A stretch of DNA of 64,000 bases from JAEUMD01 sp050246945 (GCA_050246945.1 JBFWVC010000020.1:25503-89502), one strand, 5' to 3'. Positions 53,001-61,667 are shown, counted from the stretch's first letter. Numbers and translations are program-made. The notes: generated from the sequence alone by a model not told the origin.

Positions 53001-55053
53001 TTGCCGCCTCGCGCCAGTCGGCACCGGCCACCATTACCAGCCGATTGAAAAGATCGTTGTCGGCACCGCCGGTGAAAGCTGCGACGAACGCCGCCTCCAG
53101 CGCAACCTCGACGTCATGCAGATTGATCTCCGGCAATCCAGCGAGTTCGAGCACCATGTCGTGCAGGCAAACGCTGCGGGCGCCTGCGTCCCAGCGGGGC
53201 GAGATCCGATAGGTGCGCTCGTCGATGACTGAGAAGCCGAGATTCTCCAGTATGGGCACCCGATCGCTCAAGGGGATGGGCTTATCGAAGCGATAGATGG
53301 CCGCGCGGATCTCGGCATCTGGTGCATCCGCGGCGCGATAGAAATCGATTGCGACCGGTCCGTCATAGCTGAGCCGCTCGATCCTTTCTATATCCTCGAG
53401 CGCCCGCTCGGGCGGAAAACTTTCGGCATATGTCGCGGGGAAGGCATCACCGAAACGGCGCGATGCGCCCGGCACGTCAGCCAGACAGCGCTCCAGCCGG
53501 TCCTGCCACGTTTCGCTGATGTCGGTGATCCGGCGTTCCAGTTCCGTCTCGTCCACCTCGGGCGTGGCGCCTTCATAACGTCCGATGATGTAATGGACGC
53601 GCACGAGCGGGCCCGGCGTAAAGAAGGGTTGCTGGACAACCGCGCGACCCTGATAAGCATCGGCCAGCATCGCGCCGATCTTCTCTCGCACCTTGGTGGA
53701 AAAGCGGTCGCGAGGGACGAAGATGATGATGGAGACGAAGCGGTCGAAGCGATCACGGCGGACGAAGGCGCGAATGCGAGGCTCGAACTCCAGCTGGAGA
53801 AGTGTCGGCACCCAGCTGGCCAGCTGATGCACGCCGATCTGTATCAGTTCGTCGCGCGGGAAGGTGTCGAGAATGTTCTGCAGCATCCGGCCTTCATGGC
53901 TGGCGTGCTTGATGCCTGTCTCCTCAAAAATCCGAGCCACCTTCAGGCGCAGAAACGGGATCTCCGATGGCGGCTCGGTGTAGGCAGCGGCCGTGAAGAG
54001 GCCGACAATGCGCAATTCGCCCGCGAGACGGCCATCGTCGCTGTATATTTTCAGGCCCACATAGTCCATGTGTGCGCGGCGATGCACGACGCTCTGGACG
54101 TTGGACTTGGTGATGATGATCGGTGATGGCTTTAGATAGAAGCGCCGCACTTCGTCGGTCAGGGACACAAGTTCGCGGCCGCGACGCAATACATGGATGT
54201 CCGGATTGGCGAGCACGCCGAGCCCAGAGCCTTCGATCACGCGCAGAGATCCCGTCTCCGGATCGCCATCAAGCCGGTATTCACGCATGCCGAGGAATAC
54301 GAACTGGCCTTGGCGCATCCAGCGAATGAATGCGATGGTCTCGCTGACGAGGCTCGCGGGCTCACCGCCCCCCTGTTCCTCCAGCGCAGCGACGGCGCGG
54401 TCGAGACGCTCGATCATCGGCTTCCAATCGCGAACGGCAGCATCGACGTGATCGAGTATTGCGCGCAACGCCTTGGACAGATCCTGGGCGACCGCATCTT
54501 CAAGCGGTTCCATCACCACGACGATGACGCTCTCGGCATGCCAATCTTGCTCGGCCTCTCGTGGCACCGTCTGTCCACGAGGGACAAGACGTGTCAGCAG
54601 GTGCTGTCCGTCGCGTTGCGCCTGGTGGACCGGATGCAGCACGAGAAACGTCTTCAGCCCCCGCGCCTGGATCTCCGCCATGACCGACGAGACGAGAAAG
54701 GGCTTGTCGTCGTTGATGACGGTGAGCACGGCAAAATCATGCGGGACCCGCGCCGCGGCGCTGGTCGCGGCACCCGGAGCCAGTCTTGCCTTGCCGATAC
54801 TGATGCAGGCCGAGCCTGGAGAGCGCCGTTGCAGAAGGTGAAACGTGTCGAGCGCGATAGCCGCGAGCGTCTCGTTCGGCAGCGCGATGGACCGGACCGA
54901 TTCCAGGCGGGCGAACAGAAGGCGGGCAAAGACCCCGAACACAGGACGGCTGGAGGGATCGACCCCGCCCATGACGCGCTCGATCACCTCATTCAGGCCT
55001 TCGGTCCACTTCCGAGCGGTGGGGTGTTCGTCTGGGGTCATGTCGGCTCCCAT
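50092..55053 (-). CDS. gdhB: NAD-specific glutamate dehydrogenase, large type
   Basis: This is the very large (about 180 kDa) NAD-GDH that deaminates glutamate to 2-oxoglutarate. At 1653 residues it is full length. A long N-terminal regulatory part has ACT-like segments (FAVLTVINDDKPFLVSSVMA). The catalytic core begins about residue 830 with IARGGLRWSDRAHDFRTEVL, GLAKAQQVKNTVIVPQGAKG and VGDMSGDVFGNGMLLS. LFWFGGIGTYVRGDREGNAD and GEGANLGLTQQARIDFALRG are also typical. It faces the plus-strand unknown gene at 55314 across a 260-bp region with an operator-like palindrome. It ends against the lemA cluster. Confidence 0.96.
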   Translation of the reverse strand: MGADMTPDEHPTARKWTEGLNEVIERVMGGVDPSSRPVFGVFARLLFARLESVRSIALPNETLAAIALDTFHLLQRRSPGSACISIGKARLAPGAATSAAARVPHDFAVLTVINDDKPFLVSSVMAEIQARGLKTFLVLHPVHQAQRDGQHLLTRLVPRGQTVPREAEQDWHAESVIVVVMEPLEDAVAQDLSKALRAILDHVDAAVRDWKPMIERLDRAVAALEEQGGGEPASLVSETIAFIRWMRQGQFVFLGMREYRLDGDPETGSLRVIEGSGLGVLANPDIHVLRRGRELVSLTDEVRRFYLKPSPIIITKSNVQSVVHRRAHMDYVGLKIYSDDGRLAGELRIVGLFTAAAYTEPPSEIPFLRLKVARIFEETGIKHASHEGRMLQNILDTFPRDELIQIGVHQLASWVPTLLQLEFEPRIRAFVRRDRFDRFVSIIIFVPRDRFSTKVREKIGAMLADAYQGRAVVQQPFFTPGPLVRVHYIIGRYEGATPEVDETELERRITDISETWQDRLERCLADVPGASRRFGDAFPATYAESFPPERALEDIERIERLSYDGPVAIDFYRAADAPDAEIRAAIYRFDKPIPLSDRVPILENLGFSVIDERTYRISPRWDAGARSVCLHDMVLELAGLPEINLHDVEVALEAAFVAAFTGGADNDLFNRLVMVAGADWREAAMLRAYAAYMRQIGLPYDRVSVAETLARHPSRAADLIRFFKTRFDPAIEAEATDRSRVEADLEKSFEGHLAEVSSLDEDRILRTLWGLTSATLRTNFFLLGDNGQPPPVLAFKISSRDVADAPEPRPFREIWVSGPQVDGVHLRFAPIARGGLRWSDRAHDFRTEVLGLAKAQQVKNTVIVPQGAKGGFVPKQLPADATREDLLKAGITAYRTFISTLLSLTDNLVGGSVVPPPGIVRRDSDDPYLVVAADKGTATFSDYANAISEARGFWLGDAFASGGSAGYDHKKMGITARGAWEGVKRHFREMDHDIQSEAFTVAGVGDMSGDVFGNGMLLSRHIRLVAAFDHRDIFIDPSPDEKVSFGERERLFRLPRSSWQDYDKSLFSPGGGVFSRSAKSVQLTPEIRVLLGLDKGAATPNEIIRAILKAKVDLFWFGGIGTYVRGDREGNADVGDRGNDAIRVTAMEFGGRVVGEGANLGLTQQARIDFALRGGRINTDFIDNSAGVNSSDQEVNIKIALAPAVASGTLDMAARNALLTLMTEDVARACLANNYEQTLALSLAEHRGAEGMADDLHLVQELEKRGLLDRDLEHLPDDAAFEERRAGGIGLTRPELAVLMSFAKIALSYDLIASAVPDDPAVSGELSAYFPHELQQRYAEEIAAHPLRREIITTALTNRIINVAGLDMPSRLAEDWDLGVEGVAHALITALEVTGADSLFALIGAEDNRIGGSLQIDLYSEAQRQLRVRAAWQGAEQRAMPPLSDAVRRQIHAYRTLALALDDWLSPERHEAMDLTAQNWISAGAPAAIATALARGAALAEAGDICLVAESTAAVSGHDPRREPGARELLEAAAAYVALGDLLRLSALKERGRDVDAADRFDRLAINGALASLAASHRRMARLAMRADAGRSSGASAVAAWRDDRTNPMARAAQRLSDLVDSGPLTVARLTVAAGLVRDLAEALEGERSPSRR

Positions 55054-55173
55054 TGCGCATGAAGGTACACACTTGCATCATCAGCGGTGAACCTGCGACT
55101 GCAAGGTTAGCAAAAATTAGGAATTGCGCTGTTCCCGATTCGTTGAAGGGCATACTCCAGCGCGGTGTCACAC

Positions 55174-55195
55174 TTTGGTTAGGTCGCTAACCAAA
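55174..55195. promoter_or_regulatory. 22-bp operator-like palindrome between gdhB and an unknown gene
   Basis: TTTGGTTAG (55174-55182), spacer GTCG, and CTAACCAAA (55187-55195) form a perfect 9-bp dyad. It lies 121 bp from the gdhB start and 119 bp from the start of the divergent gene, an ideal place for a dimeric regulator acting on both. The regulator is unknown. A short hairpin at the 5' end of either transcript is the alternative. Confidence 0.5.
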
Positions 55196-55313
55196 TTTGA
55201 ACTCCCAGCGTACTACCTAATTATTTGGCCCCAAGGCTCATTCGACCCGCCAGGAGTATCGCGGGCGAACCACTGTCGCATGGGCCGGAAGCCTGGCACG
55301 CCCGGATCGGAAC

Positions 55314-57422
55314 ATGGAATCCGCACTTCTGAAACTCCTCGGACTCACACTGGCACACCTCGCGTTGCGCCACCTCGGACACCGTGCGACACTGCTTGCT
55401 GTCGAGGGTCAGGACGTGATCGCCGCATGCGTCAGCGAGCAACCCGAGGCAACAGCGAAAGTCGTTGCTCAAGCCACGGCCCGCTTCTGGGCGGAAGTCG
55501 CCAAAAGCAGTATCCCACGGTACGAGCTCAAGGCGCATATTGAGTGCGTTAGCGACCTCGTGAGGTCGTCTGGCGGATGCTGCTGCGCACGGGCCCGGCC
55601 AAATCAGCACGCCGGCAATGCGGACAGCGAGGCTTGCGCGATCGCCCACGACATTGTTGCACAGGCGAGTGTTCTGTCAGAGGCTCCCGGCGCGGCGGGC
55701 ATGGACGCGCGGGCCACGCTCGAATCAATGTTCGGTGCCCTTCTCTCCTGCGGTCCAGAACTCGATGTCTGCATCGCTACGGCAGCCAATGCCGTCGTCC
55801 AGTTCGTCGCAGATCACAGCGCACGTGCGGAAATGTTGCAAGGCGGCCCGCTCGTCGGGCTTCAGCAGCAGCTCGTCATCGATACTGGCATTTCGCCGGC
55901 GCTGCTCGAAGCCATCGTCTCGGCTCAGGCGCGCGTGGGCAGCACAATCGAAATGACGACACAGACGCTCGTCGAACGTGCGGTGATGGCGCTGGAGGTG
56001 CTGACCGACCTCGTTCACCTTTCGGGGCGAACAGGCGCCGATGAAGCGCTGGAAGCAGAGATGCTGCATGTCGCCACCCTTATACGCGAGGGCAGTCTGG
56101 GAATGGCGAGCTGCGCGCTCGACACGCTATCTCGTCGGATGGAGAGTTCGAGCGATTTCGAAAGTCGTGTCGTGCCCGACCTGACAGGCACCGCATTCTT
56201 TCCGGCGCTTCTTGCGGCACGGGCGAGGCTCGCGAGCCTTGATGGCGAGCTGCGTGAGGCGGCACGCCTTTACCAGCGTGCGGTGCGATACTGGCCGCGC
56301 GAGGACCGGATCGGACGCTGGCAGATCAAGATTTCGCAGGCGCGACAGCTCGTGGAACTGGGGCGGCTGCCGGGTGGAGACAACAGCGTTCTTTGCGAGG
56401 CCGCGCAAGTCTATGCCGCTGCAGGCGGACTTATCTCGGAATGCGATTGCCCGCTCGGGTGGGCCGAGGCAAACCTCGAGCTTGGACTGCTGCTGCTGGA
56501 GCTCGGCAACCGCGAATCCCGTCCAGAACGATATCTGGCGGCCGCGCTGCACTTCATGCCGGCAATCGATGTGTTCACGCGCGAAAAGGCAATGGACGGT
56601 TGGGCGCGCTCGCAACTCGGGCTTGCGCATGCCCTGCGAGGTCAAGCAGCCCAACAGGGCGACGTGGTGATCGCAAGAGAGGCGGTGTTCGCGTATCGGG
56701 CCGCGCTCGGCATTCTGACAGAGGATGGGACGCCGGAGCTGTGGCACCATGCGCGCTCGGCTTTTGCCGATACTCTGGTGATGATCGCCGAGGAAGCCGG
56801 CGACCACGCTTCCCTGAAGATGGCGATCGATCAACTCATGCCCTATTTGGCCTCCCCAGCGGCGGCCATTGCAGAGCCTGCCCGTTCGATCGGGGACATA
56901 GCGATGGGGCGGGCTATGGTGTTGCTCGTCGAAAGCGGATCTGAACCGGGCAGCGAAGCCAATGTCGATTGCGGCGATGACACGATCATTGCCAGCGACG
57001 CCATAAAGCTGCTCACGACAGCCTTGGAGCGCGGGCAGGTCCGTCTCAATGCGCCCGAGCGCGTTCGCGCCGAGCGGGCACTCGGACGAGCACAGAGCCT
57101 TTGCTTCCATCAGACCGGCGATGAGAACATGCGCGCCGAAGCCATCGCGTCCAAGATGCGGGCACGCGACATTTGCGAGCATCTCGACAATCCCGTCGCC
57201 GCGAATGACATCGCTTCAGAGATTGCGGCGCTCAACGACATTTGCCTCGAACGACTGCGCGGCGACTGTGCCAGCCAAGTCGCGGAACGGAAGTATGTGT
57301 CAGACGATGTGCGCCAGCGCAAGCATGTGGGCGCCTGCAGCAGCAGCGAGGACACGTCCGACATGCTTGCGCAACAAATCGCGAGCTCGCCGCACCGCTC
57401 GACCAGCGCTTTTCCAGCCTGA
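55314..57422 (+). CDS. Unrecognised 702-residue helical-repeat (TPR-like) protein
   Basis: I do not recognise this family. The protein looks cytosolic, with no signal peptide or clear membrane helix apart from a mildly hydrophobic N-terminus (LLKLLGLTLAHLAL). The first half is Ala-rich and helical. From about residue 310 there are TPR-like units spaced 40-55 residues: LREAARLYQRAVRYWPREDR, GWAEANLELGLLLLELGNRE, WARSQLGLAHALRGQAAQQ and IAREAVFAYRAALGIL. The W-A-x-x-x-x-x-L-G pattern is like TPR arrays of CHAT-type proteins, but no protease domain is seen. Cys content is high near residue 90. It is divergent from gdhB. Codon use looks native. Confidence 0.6.
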   Translation: MESALLKLLGLTLAHLALRHLGHRATLLAVEGQDVIAACVSEQPEATAKVVAQATARFWAEVAKSSIPRYELKAHIECVSDLVRSSGGCCCARARPNQHAGNADSEACAIAHDIVAQASVLSEAPGAAGMDARATLESMFGALLSCGPELDVCIATAANAVVQFVADHSARAEMLQGGPLVGLQQQLVIDTGISPALLEAIVSAQARVGSTIEMTTQTLVERAVMALEVLTDLVHLSGRTGADEALEAEMLHVATLIREGSLGMASCALDTLSRRMESSSDFESRVVPDLTGTAFFPALLAARARLASLDGELREAARLYQRAVRYWPREDRIGRWQIKISQARQLVELGRLPGGDNSVLCEAAQVYAAAGGLISECDCPLGWAEANLELGLLLLELGNRESRPERYLAAALHFMPAIDVFTREKAMDGWARSQLGLAHALRGQAAQQGDVVIAREAVFAYRAALGILTEDGTPELWHHARSAFADTLVMIAEEAGDHASLKMAIDQLMPYLASPAAAIAEPARSIGDIAMGRAMVLLVESGSEPGSEANVDCGDDTIIASDAIKLLTTALERGQVRLNAPERVRAERALGRAQSLCFHQTGDENMRAEAIASKMRARDICEHLDNPVAANDIASEIAALNDICLERLRGDCASQVAERKYVSDDVRQRKHVGACSSSEDTSDMLAQQIASSPHRSTSAFPA

Positions 57423-57683
57423 AAAAGGGCAGAAGTTTGCAAGGCGTTCGATCCGTGCCAACGGTGGGCCGCTGAACCGTTGTTGCGCGCGCGCATCGGC
57501 GGGCAGGCCGTTCCAGCATGTTTCCTTAAGCCGTCGCATATTCCCGCAGGCGATGTTGCGCGATCGCGCGGTCTGCAAAAGACACATCTCTTCGACTTGC
57601 CGCCTTCCTTGCAGGAAAACCGCTTCACAGGCTTCTCGAAAGCGCACTAAAGTCCGCCCAAATCGGGGAGAGGGAGCGTACCC

Positions 57684-59093
57684 ATGCATTCAGCGACGAC
57701 GGCCGAGGCGCAACCCGCCAGGCAAGCACCGATGCGCGCGCTCGTGTCCTGGGTGATGTTCGATTGGGCCGCCCAGCCCTACTATACGCTCGTGTTGACA
57801 TTCCTGTTCGCGCCCTACTTCGCTACCGTCGTCGTCGGAAATGCGGCGCGAGGACAAACGCTGTGGGGCTATGCTGCCGCGGCTGCCGGTGTAATGATCG
57901 CGATCGGCAGCCCGCTGCTTGGCGCATTCGCTGACGGTCGGGGCCGGCGCAAACCCTGGATTGCACTGTTCTCCCTGTTTTTGATGCTCGGCCTCATGTC
58001 GCTGTGGGTGGCCAGGCCCGCAGCGGACAACGTGACGGTCGCGCTCGTGCTCTTGGGCTTCGTCACGGCGACGATCGCTGCGGAGTTCACGCAGGTTTTC
58101 ACCAACGCGATCATGCCGACGCTGGTGCCGGCGGACAAACTCGGACGCCTGTCGGGCACGGGCTGGGCGGTCGGCTATGCAGGGGGCCTGTTGAGCCTCG
58201 CCCTGATGGCAGGCCTCGTCGTCGCCGATCCCACTACCGGCAAGACCATTCTCGGCCTGGACCCGGTCCTCAAGCTCGATGCGTCGGCACGCGAGGGCGA
58301 CCGCCTCGTCGGACCCTTCGCCGCGATATGGTACCTGCTCTTCATGATTCCCTTCTTCCTTTTCGTGCCAGACACGCACAAGCCCCCACCGCCGGGCCAG
58401 GTCAGGCGCACGGCGCTCGCCGAACTTTGGGACACGATTTCGGGCCTGCCGCGGCATCCCGACATGCTGTTCTTCCTGCTGGCGCGCATGCTCTATATCG
58501 ACGGCCTCACCGCGATATTCGCATTCGGCGGCATCTACGGTGCTTCGGTATTCGGCTGGCAAGCTTTGGAGCTTGGGATCTTCGGCATCGTGCTGACGTT
58601 GACCGGCGTGTTCGGCGCGTTGATCGGAGGCATGCTCGATGACCGGATCGGAGCGCGCAACGTCATCATGCTGGCGCTCGTCGTTCTACTCGCCGGGACC
58701 TTCGGCATCCTATCGATCGACAAGGGCCATGTTCTCTACTCCATCGAGGTCGCGCCCAAGGCCGCGGGCTCGCGCCCGTTCTCGTCGGCCGGAGAAATCA
58801 TGTTCCTGGTGTTTGCCATGGTGATCGGTATCGTCGCCGCTCCTGTGCAGGCGGCGAGCCGCTCACTGCTTGCGCGACTTGCGCCGCCGGAGAAGGTAAC
58901 GCAGTTCTTCGGGCTGTTCGCCTTCTCGGGCAAAGTGACGGCATTCATGGCGCCATTCGCGATCGCCTCAGTGACGGCCGCGACCGGATCGGAGCGGGCC
59001 GGCATGGGCGCCATCGCCTTCTTTCTGATCGCGGGGATGGTGCTGATGCTGAAGGTGCAGGACCAACAGGTTCAGGCAGGCAGGGTGCGATAA
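57684..59093 (+). CDS. UMF1-family MFS transporter (Atg22-like)
   Basis: A 469-residue membrane protein with about 12 helices. The family mark SWVMFDWAAQPYYTLVLTFL opens it, followed by PLLGAFADGRGRRKPWI (the MFS loop 2-3 motif), RLSGTGWAVGYAGGLLSLAL and FGLFAFSGKVTAFMAPF. This is the UMF1 (unknown major facilitator) type related to yeast Atg22, an amino-acid exporter of the vacuole. Substrate here is unknown. A ribosome site GGAGAGGGAG lies before the ATG. Its stop codon lies within the small dyad GATAAG/CTTATC (59089-59105). Confidence 0.9.
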   Translation: MHSATTAEAQPARQAPMRALVSWVMFDWAAQPYYTLVLTFLFAPYFATVVVGNAARGQTLWGYAAAAAGVMIAIGSPLLGAFADGRGRRKPWIALFSLFLMLGLMSLWVARPAADNVTVALVLLGFVTATIAAEFTQVFTNAIMPTLVPADKLGRLSGTGWAVGYAGGLLSLALMAGLVVADPTTGKTILGLDPVLKLDASAREGDRLVGPFAAIWYLLFMIPFFLFVPDTHKPPPPGQVRRTALAELWDTISGLPRHPDMLFFLLARMLYIDGLTAIFAFGGIYGASVFGWQALELGIFGIVLTLTGVFGALIGGMLDDRIGARNVIMLALVVLLAGTFGILSIDKGHVLYSIEVAPKAAGSRPFSSAGEIMFLVFAMVIGIVAAPVQAASRSLLARLAPPEKVTQFFGLFAFSGKVTAFMAPFAIASVTAATGSERAGMGAIAFFLIAGMVLMLKVQDQQVQAGRVR

Positions 59094-59126
59094 GATATCC
59101 TTATCACTAGCTTTACGACTTCCTAT

Positions 59127-59155
59127 TTGTGCTTATGCTTGAGTCAACCTATATG
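59127..59155 (+). promoter_or_regulatory. Possible promoter of pqqA
   Basis: TTGTGC (59127-59132), 17 bases, TATATG (59150-59155), predicting a start near 59162 and a leader of about 60 bases. The match is only moderate, but pqqA is otherwise 131 bp from the MFS gene and likely needs its own promoter. Confidence 0.35.
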
Positions 59156-59224
59156 AGTAGCATTGGTGGTGTCGTTATGCAGACGCGCCGAAGGGACTAA
59201 ACGCCTGGAACAGGAGATTTTCCG

Positions 59225-59314
59225 ATGAAAGTTTGGACGAAGCCGCAGGTTACCGAGCAGGAAGTCGGCCTGGAAGTCACCAGCTACCTGCCGGCCGAGA
59301 TCGACATCATCTAA
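59225..59314 (+). CDS. pqqA: PQQ precursor peptide PqqA
   Basis: PqqA is the ribosomal peptide whose Glu and Tyr are fused to make pyrroloquinoline quinone, cofactor of methanol and glucose dehydrogenases. The 29-residue peptide reads MKVWTKPQVTEQEVGLEVTS through residue 20, then YLPAEIDII. The paired Glu 17 and Tyr 21 (E-V-T-S-Y) sit exactly as the family needs, and EVTSY..AEID matches the Methylobacterium precursor I remember. CAGGAG precedes the ATG by 8 bases. A strong terminator follows. No pqqB, C, D or E gene lies within the window, so it is a solitary copy; the modifying enzymes must be elsewhere. Confidence 0.93.
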   Translation: MKVWTKPQVTEQEVGLEVTSYLPAEIDII

Positions 59315-59366
59315 GCCAAGCGGCTTTAACGACCCACGCTCCTCCTCCCGGAGCGCAAGAACGTCA

Positions 59367-59401
59367 GCGGCGGCCCGAGAGGGCTGCTGCTTTTGTTTTT
59401 T
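59367..59401 (+). terminator. Rho-independent terminator after pqqA
   Basis: GCGGCGGCCC (59367-59376) and GGGCTGCTGC (59381-59390) form a 10-bp stem with two G-U pairs and a GAGA loop, then TTTTGTTTTTT. It lies 52 bases past pqqA, making that gene a short, self-contained transcript. It also sits just outside the end of the convergent GNAT gene. Confidence 0.9.
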
Positions 59402-59425
59402 GTGCGGCGCCGCCCTGCGCCGCAT

Positions 59426-59953
59426 TCACCTCGCCGGGCGGTGACGCAGCATCATCCAGGAGGGGCCGACGATGGGGTCTTCCCAAACGCGCGCCCATTC
59501 GAAGCCGGCCCGCTCGTAGGCGCGCACGGCAGATTCGTTTGCCACCGAGACGAAGACAGACAGCGAAAGTGCGAACGTGGTGGCAAATACTTCCGCTGCA
59601 AGCAGGTTCAGGGCCGCCTCGCCCACGCCCTTTCCGCGGTGCTGCGGGTCGGCAATGAAGATATCGACGTCCCAGGTGCCGGCCGGCATGCCTTCCGGCA
59701 ACTCACCCCAATGTACCGCATCGATGGCGTGGGCGTAGCCCACCGGCTCGCCCGACACGAGCACGATGCGTCCGAGTGCCGGGCCAGTTTCGGCAACAAG
59801 CCGCATCTCGGCTTCGGCCGCAGAAGCACTTCCCCACCAGCGCTCGATGTCGGGACGTTTGATCCAGCCTCGTATCAGCGGCCAGTCTCCGGCCTCTACG
59901 GGCCGCAGCGAGACGTCACTCGTGTCGAGTGCAGAACCGGCTTTGCGCGTCAT
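59426..59953 (-). CDS. GNAT acetyltransferase (AAC(6')/IucB-like)
   Basis: A 175-residue acetyltransferase with VSLRPVEAGDWPLIRGWIKR, PDIERWWGSASAAEAEMRL, then WDVDIFIADPQHRGKGVGEA (acetyl-CoA loop Q-H-R-G-K-G) and SVANESAVRAYERAGFEWAR. The opening resembles aminoglycoside 6'-acetyltransferases and siderophore acetylases, but substrate cannot be told, and resistance should not be assumed. It is convergent with pqqA and lies downstream of purH (115-bp gap). Confidence 0.85.
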   Translation of the reverse strand: MTRKAGSALDTSDVSLRPVEAGDWPLIRGWIKRPDIERWWGSASAAEAEMRLVAETGPALGRIVLVSGEPVGYAHAIDAVHWGELPEGMPAGTWDVDIFIADPQHRGKGVGEAALNLLAAEVFATTFALSLSVFVSVANESAVRAYERAGFEWARVWEDPIVGPSWMMLRHRPAR

Positions 59954-60068
59954 GGCAAGCGATCCTGGCTAGAGATTGCGCAAAATCAAGCAGCGGACGC
60001 GACCGCCTCACGGAGAGACCGGAGCCAGCCGGGCGATCCTCGTGCGCCAATCGCGTTCGAATGGCTGA

Positions 60069-61667
60069 TCAGTGCCGGAAATGGCGCATGCCGGTAAAGA
60101 CCATGGCCAGGTTCTTCTCGTCGGCAGCCGCGATCACCTCGTCGTCTCGCATCGAGCCGCCCGGCTGTATGACGGCCGTCGCCCCCGCCTCGGCGGCGGC
60201 AAGCAGGCCATCGGCGAAGGGGAAGAATGCGTCGGAAGCAACGACCGAGCCCTTCACTTCGAGCCCAGCCATGCCTGCCTTGATGACTGCGATGCGAGAT
60301 GAGTTGACGCGGCTCATCTGGCCGGCACCGACGCCTACCGTGGCGCCATCTCTTGCATACACAATTGCGTTCGACTTGACGAACTTCGTGACCTTCCACG
60401 CGAACAAGAGATCGGCCATTTCCTGATCGGTCGGCTTGCGCTTCGTAACCGCCTCGAGCTTGTCGTAGAGCGCCAAATCCGCATCCTGCACGAGCAGTCC
60501 GCCGGTGACGCGCTTGTAGTCGAGCCGGGGCGTCGCATTTTCGGGCCAGCTGCCGCAGACGAGCAGGCGAACGTTCTTTTTTGCCGCCACCGCTTCCTCG
60601 ACTCCAGGAGCGACCGACGGCGCGATAATGACCTCGACGAACTGCTTCTCCAGGATGACGTTCGCAGTCTTGGCGTCCAATTCGCGATTGAAGGCGATTA
60701 TGCCGCCGAAGGCAGATTCCGGATCGGTTACGAAAGCCCGGTCGTAGGCTGCGAGCAACGAATCGGACTCGGCAACGCCGCACGGATTGGCGTGCTTGAC
60801 GATGACGCAGGCAGGCTTGATCCTGAACTCCTTGACGCATTCCAGCGCGGCATCGGTATCGGCGATGTTGTTGTAGCTGAGCTCCTTACCCTGGAGCTGG
60901 CGCGCGGTGGAGACCGACGCATCGATGCCAGGGCCGCTCGCCACATAGAAGGCCGCCTGCTGATGCGGATTCTCGCCATAGCGCATACCCTGCGCCTTGG
61001 TGAACTGAACGGTGAACGTGCGCGGGAAGCCTTCGGCCTTGCCCAAGGGATTGTCGATCACGGCACCGAGCCAGTTGGAGATGGCTCCATCATAGGCAGC
61101 GGTACGCGCGTATGCCTTTTGCGCCATCTTGCGGCGGAACTTCGGACAGGTGGCGCCGGCGTGTTGATTCATATCGCCGAGGAGCCGTTCATAATCGGCC
61201 GGGTCGACGATGACGGTGATACTGGCATGGTTCTTTGCCGCCGCGCGGATCATCGCCGGTCCGCCAATATCGATGTTCTCGACGCACTCGTCGTAGGCCG
61301 CGCCTTTCGCGACCGTCTGCTCGAAGGGATAGAGGTTGACGACGAGAAGATCTATGGGACCGATACCATGTTCCTCGGCAGCTTTTTCATGCTCAGGATT
61401 GCCGCGTACCGCCAGCAGGCCGCCATGCACCTTCGGATGCAGAGTTTTCAGGCGGCCATCCATCATCTCGGGGAAGCCGGTGTGCTCAGCGACATCCTTC
61501 ACCTTGAGCCCTGCGGCCTTCAGCGCGCTCGCAGTGCCTCCAGTCGAAAGCAGCTCCACGCCTGCCTCGGACAGAGCCCTTCCCAGCCCGACGAGACCCG
61601 TCTTGTCGGAAACCGAGATCAATGCGCGGCGGATCGTTGGCGACGTGGTCGGCGTATCAGACGTCAT
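60069..61667 (-). CDS. purH: Bifunctional AICAR formyltransferase/IMP cyclohydrolase
   Basis: PurH does the last two steps of IMP synthesis. The 532-residue protein is full length. The N-terminal cyclohydrolase has RRALISVSDKTGLVGLGRAL, STGGTASALKAAGLKVKDVA and PEMMDGRLKTLHPKVHGGLL. The C-terminal transformylase has CVIVKHANPCGVAESDSLL and AFGGIIAFNRELD. It ends with SMRDDEVIAAADEKNLAMVF and TGMRHFRH. It follows the heparinase-like gene by 149 bp, a neighbour pair I know from rhizobia. Confidence 0.97.
   Translation of the reverse strand: MTSDTPTTSPTIRRALISVSDKTGLVGLGRALSEAGVELLSTGGTASALKAAGLKVKDVAEHTGFPEMMDGRLKTLHPKVHGGLLAVRGNPEHEKAAEEHGIGPIDLLVVNLYPFEQTVAKGAAYDECVENIDIGGPAMIRAAAKNHASITVIVDPADYERLLGDMNQHAGATCPKFRRKMAQKAYARTAAYDGAISNWLGAVIDNPLGKAEGFPRTFTVQFTKAQGMRYGENPHQQAAFYVASGPGIDASVSTARQLQGKELSYNNIADTDAALECVKEFRIKPACVIVKHANPCGVAESDSLLAAYDRAFVTDPESAFGGIIAFNRELDAKTANVILEKQFVEVIIAPSVAPGVEEAVAAKKNVRLLVCGSWPENATPRLDYKRVTGGLLVQDADLALYDKLEAVTKRKPTDQEMADLLFAWKVTKFVKSNAIVYARDGATVGVGAGQMSRVNSSRIAVIKAGMAGLEVKGSVVASDAFFPFADGLLAAAEAGATAVIQPGGSMRDDEVIAAADEKNLAMVFTGMRHFRH

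Noticed and set aside
57558..57569. 12-bp palindrome GCGCGATCGCGC
   Set aside because: Simple GC palindromes of this kind are frequent in high-GC genomes; no T-run or conserved context supports a function.
59154..59201. 15-codon frame between the MFS gene and pqqA (possible leader peptide)
   Set aside because: No Shine-Dalgarno, and its start overlaps the likely -10 box of the pqqA promoter.
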